A stretch of 59,969 nucleotides of DNA from Natrialba asiatica DSM 12278. GTDB lineage: Archaea > Halobacteriota > Halobacteria > Halobacteriales > Natrialbaceae. Positions within the stretch are counted from its first letter, which is position 1. Each line of letters opens with the position of its first letter. The position numbers and the translations under genes were made by a program. Shown piece after piece: positions 48,628 through 57,115 of this stretch. A model generated the notes under the pieces. That model worked only from the letters and a program-made list of their open reading frames with translations. It did no database searches and had not been told where the DNA came from. The stretch lies in contig NZ_AOIO01000028.1 of the NCBI RefSeq assembly GCF_000337555.1, positions 1 through 59,969 of the forward strand. The letters run 5' to 3'.

Positions 48628-51441
48628 ATGGACTACGGTCTCGATATCGGTGCGGACGCGATTCGGCTGGCGAACGGCCAGCCTTCGTCACCGTCCGTCG
48701 CGTCGACGCCCGCGCTCGTGCTCGCGGCCTCGTCGCTCGAAGCGACGCCGCCGGCGAACGATACTGAACTCGTCGAAACCGCTGACGCGGCGTATCACGT
48801 CGGTTCGGACGCCCTCGCAGCGGCGGAGACGGAAGACGCCGAACCCGCGTCGCTGTTCCGGAACGGCGTGCTCCCGCCCGACCCTCACGGCGACGCGGCG
48901 TTTGCCGCACTCGTTGAGAGCGTCTTCGCCGAGCAGGAGACCCAGGGGCAGGCACAGGCACAGTCGGCCGAAACCGGCGGTCGGCTCTGTTACACGACGC
49001 CGGGAACGCTCGTTGACGCCGACGCACCGACTGATTCCCACCGAGAGACCGTTGCTTCGACGATCGAAACCGCCGCGAATCGCCGCGGAAACGGGAATGG
49101 GAACGGGGACGGAGACGGGAACGAGTTCAGCGTCAGTGTGACGCCGATCAGCCGGGGCTTTGCGGTCGTCTACGACCAGTTCGCTGCGGACAACTACACC
49201 GGACTCGGCATCTGTCTGGGACCGCAGACGACGAGCGTCGCGCTGGCGTACTACGGCGTCCCGGTCCTCGCGTTCGCCGTTCCGCGCGGCACCGACTGGA
49301 TCGTCGACCGGGCGGCCGATGAAACCGAACATGCACCCGAACGGGTCCGCAGCGTGCTCGAAACGTTCGAACTCGACCCCGACGCGGACCCCGGCCCGGT
49401 CGAGCGCGCACTCGCAACGGCGTTCGACGACCTCGTCGGTGAACTCGGCGATGCGCTCGGTGTGCGGGCGACCGAGGCCGACCTTCAGCGGGGCGTCGCC
49501 GTGCCGATCGCAGTCGCAGGATCGGGTGCCGTCGAGGGGCTCGAGTTCCTGTTGGGCGGTCGATTCGATGCGGCGGGACTGCCGCTATCGATCCGCGGCG
49601 TGCGACTCGCCGACGATCCCGAGGCGAGCGCGACGCGCGGCGCACTCGCAGCCGCTGCGGACGATGTCGAGCCCTACGAGGACGTGACGTGGGGCGATGC
49701 GCCGAAGGACGGGCCATCGGGCGAGACGCCGGAAAGCGAGCGTGCAGCGCCGACGGCACAGGCCGATGACGCGACGCTGTCGTTCGACGACCCGGCTCCC
49801 GATAACGACGCCGTCGGAGATGTCGCAGACGACGCTATCGACACCCTGTTCGACCGACTCGCGAACCGGGACGACGAGATTCAGGGCCTCACGGACGACC
49901 TAGACCGACTCGAAGCCACCGTCGAAACCGTCAGCGATCGAACGGCTGACACCACCGACCTCGATGCCGTCGAAACCGAACTCGAGCGCGTCCGGGAGCG
50001 CGTCGACGACCTCGAAGCCGCGAGTAACGATCACGCCGAGGCGGACACCGTCGCCACCCTCGACTCGACGCTCGCGACGCTCTCGGAGCACGTTGCGGAC
50101 CGCGAAGACGAAATTGATACCGCGCTCGAAACCGCCGAAACGCGGGTGGACGGCGTCGCCGGTCGGCTCGAAGAACAGGCGACCCGACTCGACGCCGTTT
50201 CCGGACGGGTCGAGGAACTCTCGACCCGTGCCGACTCGCGAATCGACGATGCCGACGCTGCGCGCGATGCGCTCGCCACGGACCTCGATGCGGTCGAAGA
50301 GCAACTCGCGGAGACGACGGCGGCGCTCGAAACGGATCGTGATACCCTCGAGACGCTCGAAGCGACGGTCGACCGACTCGAAACGGACACAGCGACGAGG
50401 ACGGCTCTCGACGACCTCGGAGCCCGCGTCGACGAGTGCAGAACCGACCTCGACGACCACCTGAAGCGAGTCGACGACCTGGACGAGACTCTCGAGACAA
50501 CGACGATGGCCCTCGACGCAGTCGAGACCAGGACCGACGACATCGCGGCCGATACCGACCGCCTCGCCGACGAGTTCAACGCGCTTGCCGATCGCTGTCC
50601 TGAGGGTGACCTCGCAACCCGCAGCGCGGTTACGGCGCTCGAAGACGAACTCGAATCCGTTCGGACGACCCTCGAAGAACTCGAGGACCGCGTCAACGCG
50701 GTCGAAGCCGACAGCGAAACCGGAGACGCGACCTTCGAGGACCGGCTCGCGACCCTGGCCGACCGACTCGACGCGATCGACGAGCGAGTGGCCGACTCCG
50801 GTGACCGCCTCGAATCCGTCGCCGCTAACGCGGATTCCGTCGAAGCGGACGTGACGGGCGTTACCGGTGACGTAGACGACATTGAGAGCGAACTCGCCAC
50901 CGTTGTGGCCGACGTTGCCTCCCTCGACGATGACGTAACGACGCTCGACGAGCGGACAACCGCTCTCGAGGACTCCGAAACGGCGCTCGACGACTCCGAA
51001 ACCGCACTCGACGAGTTCAGCCGTGAACTCGAGACGCTCTCGGCTGCCGTCGAGTCCACCCCCGACGCCGCAACGGTCGACGACCTCGCTGCTGAGACGG
51101 ACCGGGTAGCCGCCGATATCGACTCGGTCCGCGAAACTGTCTCGGCCGTCGACTCCGAGCAGACCGCAGTCGAGGAGCGACTCGACGACCTGGACGAGAC
51201 CCTCGCGGATACCGTGAGCCAAGACGAGTTCGCCGCGCTTCGTTCGGAACTCGAGGACCGCGAGGAACGGGCGTCGTCGCCGAGTGAACTCGGCGGCCCG
51301 CTGCTCGCCGGTGGCGGCGGCGCTGGTGTCGTCGCCGGCGCGCTCGTCGCACTCGCGGTACCCGGAACGGGCGGGGTCGGTGTCGCCGCAGCCGCGATCG
51401 GTGCCGTGTTGCTCGCGGCTGCTGTCGCGGTGGCTCGATAG
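48628..51441 (+). CDS. actin-like ATPase fused to long coiled coil with C-terminal hydrophobic tail
   Basis: 937 residues in three parts. (1) Residues 1-345 resemble the actin/Hsp70/MreB fold: phosphate-1 strand YGLDIGADAIRLA, phosphate-2 loop GICLGPQTTSVALAYYG (194-210) followed by FAVPRGTDWIVDRAADE, and an adenosine-type VPIAVAGSGAVEGLEFLLGG (292-311). (2) Residues about 400-885 are an almost continuous heptad coiled coil, rich in D, E, L, T, with many DLD/ETLE units. (3) Residues 890-937 form two Gly/Ala-rich hydrophobic stretches, a hairpin membrane anchor or amphipathic tail. An acidic linker (345-400) joins 1 and 2. Haloarchaeal actin-like proteins (salactin/volactin) exist, but I cannot show orthology. 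Possible role: a membrane-tethered cytomotive or scaffold filament. The start ATG is 81 bases after the MOSC gene. Confidence 0.7.
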   Translation: MDYGLDIGADAIRLANGQPSSPSVASTPALVLAASSLEATPPANDTELVETADAAYHVGSDALAAAETEDAEPASLFRNGVLPPDPHGDAAFAALVESVFAEQETQGQAQAQSAETGGRLCYTTPGTLVDADAPTDSHRETVASTIETAANRRGNGNGNGDGDGNEFSVSVTPISRGFAVVYDQFAADNYTGLGICLGPQTTSVALAYYGVPVLAFAVPRGTDWIVDRAADETEHAPERVRSVLETFELDPDADPGPVERALATAFDDLVGELGDALGVRATEADLQRGVAVPIAVAGSGAVEGLEFLLGGRFDAAGLPLSIRGVRLADDPEASATRGALAAAADDVEPYEDVTWGDAPKDGPSGETPESERAAPTAQADDATLSFDDPAPDNDAVGDVADDAIDTLFDRLANRDDEIQGLTDDLDRLEATVETVSDRTADTTDLDAVETELERVRERVDDLEAASNDHAEADTVATLDSTLATLSEHVADREDEIDTALETAETRVDGVAGRLEEQATRLDAVSGRVEELSTRADSRIDDADAARDALATDLDAVEEQLAETTAALETDRDTLETLEATVDRLETDTATRTALDDLGARVDECRTDLDDHLKRVDDLDETLETTTMALDAVETRTDDIAADTDRLADEFNALADRCPEGDLATRSAVTALEDELESVRTTLEELEDRVNAVEADSETGDATFEDRLATLADRLDAIDERVADSGDRLESVAANADSVEADVTGVTGDVDDIESELATVVADVASLDDDVTTLDERTTALEDSETALDDSETALDEFSRELETLSAAVESTPDAATVDDLAAETDRVAADIDSVRETVSAVDSEQTAVEERLDDLDETLADTVSQDEFAALRSELEDREERASSPSELGGPLLAGGGGAGVVAGALVALAVPGTGGVGVAAAAIGAVLLAAAVAVAR

Positions 51442-51477
51442 GACGACCCCGTTCCGGCCGCGGGTGGTCGCTTCCTC

Positions 51478-51867
51478 TCAGCTTCGAGCCGTCGTTTCGT
51501 CCTCGACGATCGAATCGTCCGCGACGTTCGGCGCGCCGATCGCGAGCACGCGGCTCTCCTCGACGGCCTCGAGTTGCCGCCAGGACTCGGGCGGGACGAC
51601 CATGAACTCGTGTTCCGTGAGCGTGACGACGTCGCGTTCGGTCTCCCGTTCGACCGTCACATCGACGGTTCCCTCGAGAACGACGTACAGTTCCTCCTGC
51701 TCGTCTTGCCGGTGGTAGGTGCTTTCCTCGCCGCGGTCGTAGTGCCAGACGCTCGGACGGGTCTGCTCGGGTTGCAGGTCGAGTCCGACGGGGAGCAGCG
51801 TCGGTTCGAGTTCGTCCAGCTCGCGCGACTCGACGGTATCGAGGGACGCAACCGAGTATAACGACAT
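51478..51867 (-). CDS. cupin-domain protein (129 aa)
   Basis: 129 residues from ATG 51867 (the frame stays open far upstream but that is shadow of the MFS gene). Cupin motifs: SVWHYDRGEESTYHRQDEQE and LYVVLEGTVDVTVER, then FMVVPPESWRQLEA. Metal-binding His and Glu are present in the first motif, His is missing in the second. Function unknown. Convergent with the actin-like gene, whose stop is 36 bases away. Confidence 0.8.
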   Translation of the reverse strand: MSLYSVASLDTVESRELDELEPTLLPVGLDLQPEQTRPSVWHYDRGEESTYHRQDEQEELYVVLEGTVDVTVERETERDVVTLTEHEFMVVPPESWRQLEAVEESRVLAIGAPNVADDSIVEDETTARS

Positions 51868-51923
51868 GGACGATGGTTCGACGACCGGTGGCAAAAAACC
51901 GCGGCAGGGACGAGACGGTCTAC

Positions 51924-52055
51924 TCAGTCGTGGATCAGTTCGACGTTTCGCATCTCGCCCCCGCACTGTCGACAGGTACTGACGAGCGCGTCGGCGACCG
52001 CTTCCCGGCGGCCGCACTGGACGCACTCGAACTCGACCGGTTCGACGAGTGTCAT
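51924..52055 (-). CDS. zinc-ribbon microprotein (43 aa)
   Basis: 43 residues from ATG 52055 with two CxxC knuckles, ECVQCGRREAV and CRQCGGEMRNVE. This is a rubredoxin/rubrerythrin-type zinc ribbon like the one at 8358. The reverse strand carries no competing gene. Followed by the cupin gene after 56 bases and preceded by the MFS gene end after 24 bases. Confidence 0.75.
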   Translation of the reverse strand: MTLVEPVEFECVQCGRREAVADALVSTCRQCGGEMRNVELIHD

Positions 52056-52079
52056 ACCACTCGTAGGGATTGGGGTGTG

Positions 52080-53324
52080 TTAACTCTTTTCGTGATATGG
52101 CGGTCGGTCGGTATGCCAGAGAACGATAGCAAGACCCGTCGCGACGGTAACGGAGGCGGTCAGCAGCCAGAACGCCGGCTGGAAGCCGACGGCGTCCGAA
52201 ATTACGCCGACGATCGCCGGTGCGATCGCACCGGCCCCCATTAGCAGCGTTCGGACGACGCCGAGCCCTCCGCCGGCCACGTCGTCCGGAATCGCCGACA
52301 TCAGATACGCGCCCCTGACGGGCCGAAACCCGTGCGAGCCGATGCCTGCAGCGATGAGCGCGCCGCCAAGCACGATCGGACCGGCGGTGTTCGTCAGCGA
52401 GACGAACGCGATCAGTGCAACCGACGCGAGACCAAGGGTTGCGGTAATAAGCGGCAGTCGACCGACCCGATCGCTCAGATCGCCGGTCACCAACTGCACC
52501 AGACTCGCCAGAAAGAGCCCGCTGAAGAGGACGTTCGCCGTCCCGTCGGTCAACCCGGCTTCCGTCGTCAGGTACTGCGGCGCGAACGAGACCAGGCCGT
52601 TGTACGTGAACGAGAACAGCACGGTCAACAGTGCGAAGGCCGCAAACCGCGGGTCGCGAAAGAGCGACGCGTACTGCCTGAACTCGTCGAGACTGACGCC
52701 GTTGGTCGTGCCGCCGTCCGCCATTTCGTCCGGGATGCGCCGTGGAACGCGGGTCCAGAAGAGCACGGTCAGAACGAGTCCACAGAGCCCGGCACTCAGG
52801 AAGACCAGCCGCCAGCTTGCCCCGAGCACGAACGGCACGCCTGCAACGAGGACGACGGCCCAGGGCGCGACGACACCGGCGAACGCACCGAACGTATCCA
52901 AAACCCCGAGTGCGCGGCCGGTTCGTGCCGGATACGCTCGCGAGAGCAGTCGGACGGCGACGGTCTTGTGCGCGCCAGTTCCCGCGCCCATAACGAGCAT
53001 CACGCCGACGAGGACGAGAAACGACGAGTCGACGACGAGGGCGAGCGAGGAAACCGCGGCGACGAACACCCCGGTCGTGATGACCGTCACCGAGCCGAGG
53101 CGATCGGCGAGCACGCCCGACGGAAACTGCATCGCCGCGTACACCAGCATAAATCCGGAAAACGCCATCCCTAGGGCGGCGTTCGAGACATTGTAGGCGT
53201 CCTGAAACGAGCCGAAAAGCGGCGGGAAAACGTATCGCAGAAACTTCGCCAGAAACCAGATTCCGGCGGTCAGCAACAGCGCATCGAAGTGGGCGACTCG
53301 TCGTGCCGCTGTCGTGACCGACAT
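52080..53324 (-). CDS. MFS transporter
   Basis: 414 residues, about twelve hydrophobic helices. The loop 2-3 MFS signature is GVLADRLGSVTVITTG (G-x3-D-R-x-G) and the second half repeats it as GDLSDRVGRLPLITATLG. Likely a small-molecule/drug efflux or nutrient carrier; the substrate cannot be inferred. Divergent from the zinc protein at 53523; the 198-base gap contains an AT-rich perfect inverted repeat at 53437-53465 that may control both. Confidence 0.9.
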   Translation of the reverse strand: MSVTTAARRVAHFDALLLTAGIWFLAKFLRYVFPPLFGSFQDAYNVSNAALGMAFSGFMLVYAAMQFPSGVLADRLGSVTVITTGVFVAAVSSLALVVDSSFLVLVGVMLVMGAGTGAHKTVAVRLLSRAYPARTGRALGVLDTFGAFAGVVAPWAVVLVAGVPFVLGASWRLVFLSAGLCGLVLTVLFWTRVPRRIPDEMADGGTTNGVSLDEFRQYASLFRDPRFAAFALLTVLFSFTYNGLVSFAPQYLTTEAGLTDGTANVLFSGLFLASLVQLVTGDLSDRVGRLPLITATLGLASVALIAFVSLTNTAGPIVLGGALIAAGIGSHGFRPVRGAYLMSAIPDDVAGGGLGVVRTLLMGAGAIAPAIVGVISDAVGFQPAFWLLTASVTVATGLAIVLWHTDRPPYHEKS

Positions 53325-53436
53325 TCGGTTCTCGTTTCCTGTAGGACGCCCGCCGGACGAGAAGCCACCGATCCCGGCAGATCTCTTGGCAACTACCGCG
53401 ACCCGCGGGTGCCGTCACTGCCGACTCGCGACTCGA

Positions 53437-53465
53437 AATAATATGTGTGTATATCACATATTATT
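53437..53465. promoter_or_regulatory. 29-base AT-rich perfect inverted repeat in a divergent promoter region
   Basis: AATAATATGTG, seven-base spacer (TGTATAT), CACATATTATT: an exact 11+11 palindrome. It lies 113 bases before the MFS start and 58 bases before the zinc-protein ATG (its own TATA, TCATATAC, is at 53489-53496). Strong candidate operator for a dimeric regulator. Confidence 0.6.
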
Positions 53466-53522
53466 GTATCCCGTCCTAGCAGGCAGTATTCATATACTGG
53501 TCCGTTGTACGCGTTCCAACTC

Positions 53523-53702
53523 ATGGCAGTGACTACGACCGACTGGTCCGATCCCGTTTCGTGCCCGTTCTGTGGCGACGATCTCGCCTCGCCGGGCGCT
53601 GGCTTTGTCGACCACATCCACGAGAACGAAGCCTGCGAGGACGAGTTCACGTTCTGGCGCGAGAACGTAAGCGGCGATGTGGCGGGAGAGTGGTCGGGCT
53701 AA
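53523..53702 (+). CDS. small zinc-finger protein (59 aa)
   Basis: 59 residues from ATG 53523. CPFCGDDL followed by GFVDHIHENEACEDEF: Cys/Cys with a His-x4-Cys-like arrangement typical of a C2H2-like small zinc protein in haloarchaea. A TATA-like TCATATAC about 30 bases upstream supports this start. Function unknown. Confidence 0.75.
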   Translation: MAVTTTDWSDPVSCPFCGDDLASPGAGFVDHIHENEACEDEFTFWRENVSGDVAGEWSG

Positions 53703-53736
53703 GCCGAGACTAAACCGACTACAATCCACCGAGCCG

Positions 53737-54204
53737 TCAATCGAAATCCGGCAGGTCCTCCGGCGGTTCGTACGCCGCCTCCCAGTCGATATACTCCTCT
53801 TTTAAGATCACCGAGACGACCTGTCCGAACTCGGTCAACGCGGCGTTGATCGCCGAGACGGTGCCCCAGGTATCGAGTTCGGGATGGTACTCCCGCGCCT
53901 GCCAGTCCTCCGGAATGCCGGGCGCGTGGTAGCCGACCCGGTCGGCGAAGTCGTCCCAGAAGAAGTCGAACTCCGCGAAGAGATCGAGGTCGCGAGCGAT
54001 ACCGAACTCGCGTTGATCGAGGTTTGTGTCCGTTCGCCACTCCTCGAAGGCGTCCTCCCAGGCACCGTTCTCGAGGAACTCCTGGAGTTCTTCGCGGCGG
54101 TAGTCGATCTCCTCGGAGCCGCCGCTGATCGTCGCATCTTCGTACTCGTTGGGATCGACGAAATCGAGCGTCGGCGGTTCTGGGGTGTCGACCGCGAGTG
54201 TCAT
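53737..54204 (-). CDS. conserved acidic protein of unknown function (155 aa)
   Basis: 155 residues. Many aromatic and acidic residues (EWRTDTNLDQREFGIARDLD, FAEFDFFWDDFADRVGYHAP) and no hydrophobic helix. I recognise no domain; the C-terminal segment WGTVSAINAALTEFGQVVSV may be a helical dimer motif. TATA-like GTATTTA (54226-54232, minus strand) 27 bases upstream supports the start. Confidence 0.7.
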   Translation of the reverse strand: MTLAVDTPEPPTLDFVDPNEYEDATISGGSEEIDYRREELQEFLENGAWEDAFEEWRTDTNLDQREFGIARDLDLFAEFDFFWDDFADRVGYHAPGIPEDWQAREYHPELDTWGTVSAINAALTEFGQVVSVILKEEYIDWEAAYEPPEDLPDFD

Positions 54205-54346
54205 ACGTCACGCTCGGACTGCCGAGAGGTAAATACCATCGGTCGTTCGACGGGTTCGGCGGGTTCGACGTTCGTTCGGCGAGTCGGTCGGAAGACCGTT
54301 CGGCGGTTTCCCCCACAGTTATTCGGCTCGCCCGAAACAGTTTCGT

Positions 54347-54796
54347 ATGGGCAATCGTAGTGGGCGCGGCGCTGAGCGCGCCCCCGAAACCGGAAGCCGA
54401 GGCTACGGCTACAGCCTCCCGGAAATCTTTGCAATTACGTTCGTCCTTGCGGACGTAATCGTCATCGCGGTGGCGCTGTTCGCCGGTCCCCTGTATGCGG
54501 TCGTTCTCACGGTGTTGCTCGTCGCCAGTGCGTTACTCGTCTGGTTTCTCGCGCGACAGGCGTCCAAACAGGAGCGCGAGGCCGAGATCAGTCGTTCCGC
54601 CGACCGCGAGACGAGCGAGGACGCTGACTCGCCCACCGGAACCGACCCGGTGACGACGCTCCAGCGCCGGTACGCCGAGGGCGAACTGACGGAAGCCGAG
54701 TTCGAGCGCCGACTCGACCGCGTTCTCGACGCGAACGAGCGCGCGGCCGACGCGGACGTCGATACTGCCGATCTCGAACTCGAGCGGTCGTCGTGA
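54347..54796 (+). CDS. SHOCT-domain membrane protein (149 aa)
   Basis: 149 residues. Two adjacent hydrophobic helices (FAITFVLADVIVIAVALFAG and VVLTVLLVASALLVWFLARQ), then a charged linker and a C-terminal SHOCT motif LQRRYAEGELTEAEFERRLD. SHOCT proteins are common short oligomerisation domains at the end of membrane proteins. Start at 54347 has a TATA-like AGTTATTC about 28 bases upstream. Role unknown. Confidence 0.85.
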   Translation: MGNRSGRGAERAPETGSRGYGYSLPEIFAITFVLADVIVIAVALFAGPLYAVVLTVLLVASALLVWFLARQASKQEREAEISRSADRETSEDADSPTGTDPVTTLQRRYAEGELTEAEFERRLDRVLDANERAADADVDTADLELERSS

Positions 54797-54879
54797 CAGG
54801 CGTACGACGGCGCACCGTTTCGAACGACGACACGTAGAACTCCGCTAATATTTATGAGTGGGTGACACGAATCGCGAGT

Positions 54880-55323
54880 ATGGAACGGCTGCGGATCGCC
54901 CATACGATCCGAACGAGTTCGTACGCGCTCGCACTCTTCCTGGTGGGTGTGATTCCAGGGAGTATCGTCCTCGGGTCGATAGTGGGATTCTTCGGCTGGT
55001 CGCTCGCTGGCCTCCCGATCGATGGCGAGACGGCGACGATCATCGTGTTCGTCGTGGTGCCAGCGTTGCTTCCGCTGTCGTTGGTCGCCCGGGCAGTAGT
55101 CGGCGGGAGCGCCGCTGAGCAGGTGTTTGGGGCGCTGTCGGTGCCGTGTCTTTGCGTCCCTCTGTGGGCTGGCTACAGTAGTGTCGCTGCGTCCGGAATC
55201 GTCGGCCTCGGCGGGATAATCTCGTTCGGCGCGGGCGTCTTCCTCGCCCTCATCGTGCTCGCCGACGCCGTCATCGAGTGGCGGCTGGCGGGACCTGGCG
55301 CGACGGTGCAGCGTTCCGGGTGA
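54880..55323 (+). CDS. hypothetical four-helix membrane protein (147 aa)
   Basis: 147 residues from ATG 54880 (GTG at 54862 possible but a TATA-like TAATATTTA at 54846-54854 about 29 bases upstream favours the ATG). Four hydrophobic helices: ALALFLVGVIPGSIVLGSIV, ATIIVFVVVPALLPLSLVAR, a middle segment with SVPCLCVPLWAGYSSVA, and GIISFGAGVFLALIVLADAV. No known family. Between a SHOCT protein and an S66-type protein, no operon. Confidence 0.65.
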   Translation: MERLRIAHTIRTSSYALALFLVGVIPGSIVLGSIVGFFGWSLAGLPIDGETATIIVFVVVPALLPLSLVARAVVGGSAAEQVFGALSVPCLCVPLWAGYSSVAASGIVGLGGIISFGAGVFLALIVLADAVIEWRLAGPGATVQRSG

Positions 55324-55385
55324 CCAGTGTGGACGCGGGACAAGGGTGCGGTATCATTATACAATTCTGCTGAGCAGTGGTCGCT

Positions 55386-56438
55386 ATGTCATCGTTTGCA
55401 ACCCCACCGCCGCTCGAACGCGGTGACGAGATTGCGGTGATCGCCCCGTCGTCGAACCCGACGACTGAGTTCAGCGAGGTCTACGAACTCGGTCTCGAAC
55501 GCCTCCGCGAGGTGTTCGACCTCGAACCGGTCGAGTTCCCGACGGTATCCCACGACGACGAGTTCCTGTTGGAGCACCCGGACGTCCGTGCACGGGACAT
55601 CATGAACGCGTTCGAAGACCCGGATATCAGCGGCGTCATCGCCGTGATCGGCGGAAACGACCAGATTCGAGTTCTCGAACACCTCGATCCCGACGTTCTC
55701 CGGGAGAACCCGACGCGGTTCTACGGCTACAGCGATAACACGAACCTCGCGCTCTACCTCTGGAACCTCGGCATCGTCTCTTACTACGGCCCGACCGTGA
55801 TGGCTGAACTCGCGATGGACGGCCGCATGTTCGAGCACACCGTCGAGTTCACCGAGCGCGCGTTCTTCGAGGAGTCGTTCGGCGAGATCCGCCCCGCCGG
55901 AGTGTTCACGGACGAACCCGGCGACTGGGCGACGCCCGAGCTGCTCGACGAACCCCGCGAGACCGAGCCGAACCCGGGCTGGCGGTGGGCCGGCGGTGAC
56001 GAGCGCGCCGCGGGGCGACTCTGGGGTGGCTGTCTCGAAATCCTCGACCAACAGTTTCTCGCGGGACGATACCTGCCGGACGAGACCGAACTCGACGGAA
56101 CGATCCTCGCACTCGAAACCTCCGAGGAGTTGCCCAAATCATCCTGGGTTGCGGGCGTCCTTCGGGCGCTAGGCGAGCGCGGACTGCTCGAACGGTTCGA
56201 CGGCGTTCTCGTCGGGCGACCGCCGGCGCGGTCGCATCTCGATGATCGGCCGGCAGAGCGCCGCACGCAGTACCGCAACCAGCAGCGGACGGTGATTACG
56301 GAGGCCGTCGATCGGTACAATCCCACCGCACCGATCGTCTTCAACGTCGACTTCGGGCACACCTGGCCGACGACGCCGATTCCGATCGGTGCGCGCGTTG
56401 AACTCGATCCGGGGACCGAGACGGTTCGGTTCTCGTGA
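55386..56438 (+). CDS. S66-family (LD-carboxypeptidase/MccF-like) protein, nucleophile replaced
   Basis: 350 residues from ATG 55386, with TATA-like CATTATAC (55355-55362) 27 bases upstream. It has the S66 layout: DEIAVIAPSSNPTTEF, GGNDQIRVLEHLDPDVL, GYSDNTNLALYLWNLGIVSY, LWGGCLEILDQQFL with the Glu and FGHTWPTTPIPIGARVELD with the His. The expected Ser nucleophile position (GG.DS.R/N) reads N-D-Q, i.e. Gln93. Haloarchaea have no peptidoglycan, so a different substrate or no peptidase activity is likely. It may act on a nucleotide-peptide or related amide, as an inference. Confidence 0.85.
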   Translation: MSSFATPPPLERGDEIAVIAPSSNPTTEFSEVYELGLERLREVFDLEPVEFPTVSHDDEFLLEHPDVRARDIMNAFEDPDISGVIAVIGGNDQIRVLEHLDPDVLRENPTRFYGYSDNTNLALYLWNLGIVSYYGPTVMAELAMDGRMFEHTVEFTERAFFEESFGEIRPAGVFTDEPGDWATPELLDEPRETEPNPGWRWAGGDERAAGRLWGGCLEILDQQFLAGRYLPDETELDGTILALETSEELPKSSWVAGVLRALGERGLLERFDGVLVGRPPARSHLDDRPAERRTQYRNQQRTVITEAVDRYNPTAPIVFNVDFGHTWPTTPIPIGARVELDPGTETVRFS

Positions 56439-56542
56439 GGTTTGCAAGGGCCTCTCGAGCAATACCGAGATTTCGAGTTCCGGTGACCGCAGAACCGCAA
56501 CCGAGTTCAGTATGAAAGAGAGCTGGCTTCGGTTTGGTGCCG

Positions 56543-57001
56543 TCAGTCCCGGTTCCGATACTCGCGCTGTTCGTTCGCAAGCGCCCGTTCGCGTCGCCGC
56601 GCTCCCTCGTCAGTACTGACCGTGAGTTCGGGAACCGTTGTCGGCTCGTTGTCGTCGTCGATCGCGACGTAGACGAAGTACGACTCGGTCGTTTTCTCGC
56701 GCTCGCCGGTTCGGGGGTCCTCGCGTTCGGTGATCAGGCGAACGCGGACGCTCGATTCGCCCGCATCGTAGACGTAAGCCGTGATGTGTGCCGTGTCGCC
56801 GACGGCGATCGGACGTTCGAAGTTCATCTGGTTGACGCGGGCGGTGACGCAGGTCTCGCCCGAGAACCGCATGGCCGACATCGCGCCGACCTCGTCCATC
56901 CACTTCATGACGTTCCCGCCGTGGGCCGAGTCGAGCATGTTGGCGTGGTTCGGCTGTACCATCTCCCGGTTCTCGACGAGCGTCTCCATCAGATCGGTCA
57001 T
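56543..57001 (-). CDS. hotdog-fold acyl-CoA thioesterase
   Basis: 152 residues from ATG 57001 (a longer frame reaches into the TraB gene's opposite strand and is a shadow). MVQPNHANMLDSAHGGNVMK and WMDEVGAMSAMRFSGETCVT match the acyl-CoA thioesterase II-like/BFIT/YciA group, with Asn-His-Ala-Asn near the active Asp. The C-terminal part is acidic/basic (EGARRRERALANEQREYRNR). It hydrolyses acyl-CoA esters; divergent from the TraB gene, 114 bases away. Confidence 0.92.
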   Translation of the reverse strand: MTDLMETLVENREMVQPNHANMLDSAHGGNVMKWMDEVGAMSAMRFSGETCVTARVNQMNFERPIAVGDTAHITAYVYDAGESSVRVRLITEREDPRTGEREKTTESYFVYVAIDDDNEPTTVPELTVSTDEGARRRERALANEQREYRNRD

Positions 57002-57115
57002 TGCCCGCAGTTTCCCCACGACGACAATCAGTCTTGCCGTCGCCGTACACGGCTGGGACGCGCTACCATCGCGCAGTTCGATACTGGTAAAAGTCGTGGC
57101 CGAGTTGATCCGGTA

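Noticed and set aside
51868-53457. Extension of the cupin frame upstream to 53457
   Set aside because: Runs through the zinc protein and the whole MFS gene in another frame; the cupin start with MSLYSVASL at 51867 is the sensible one.
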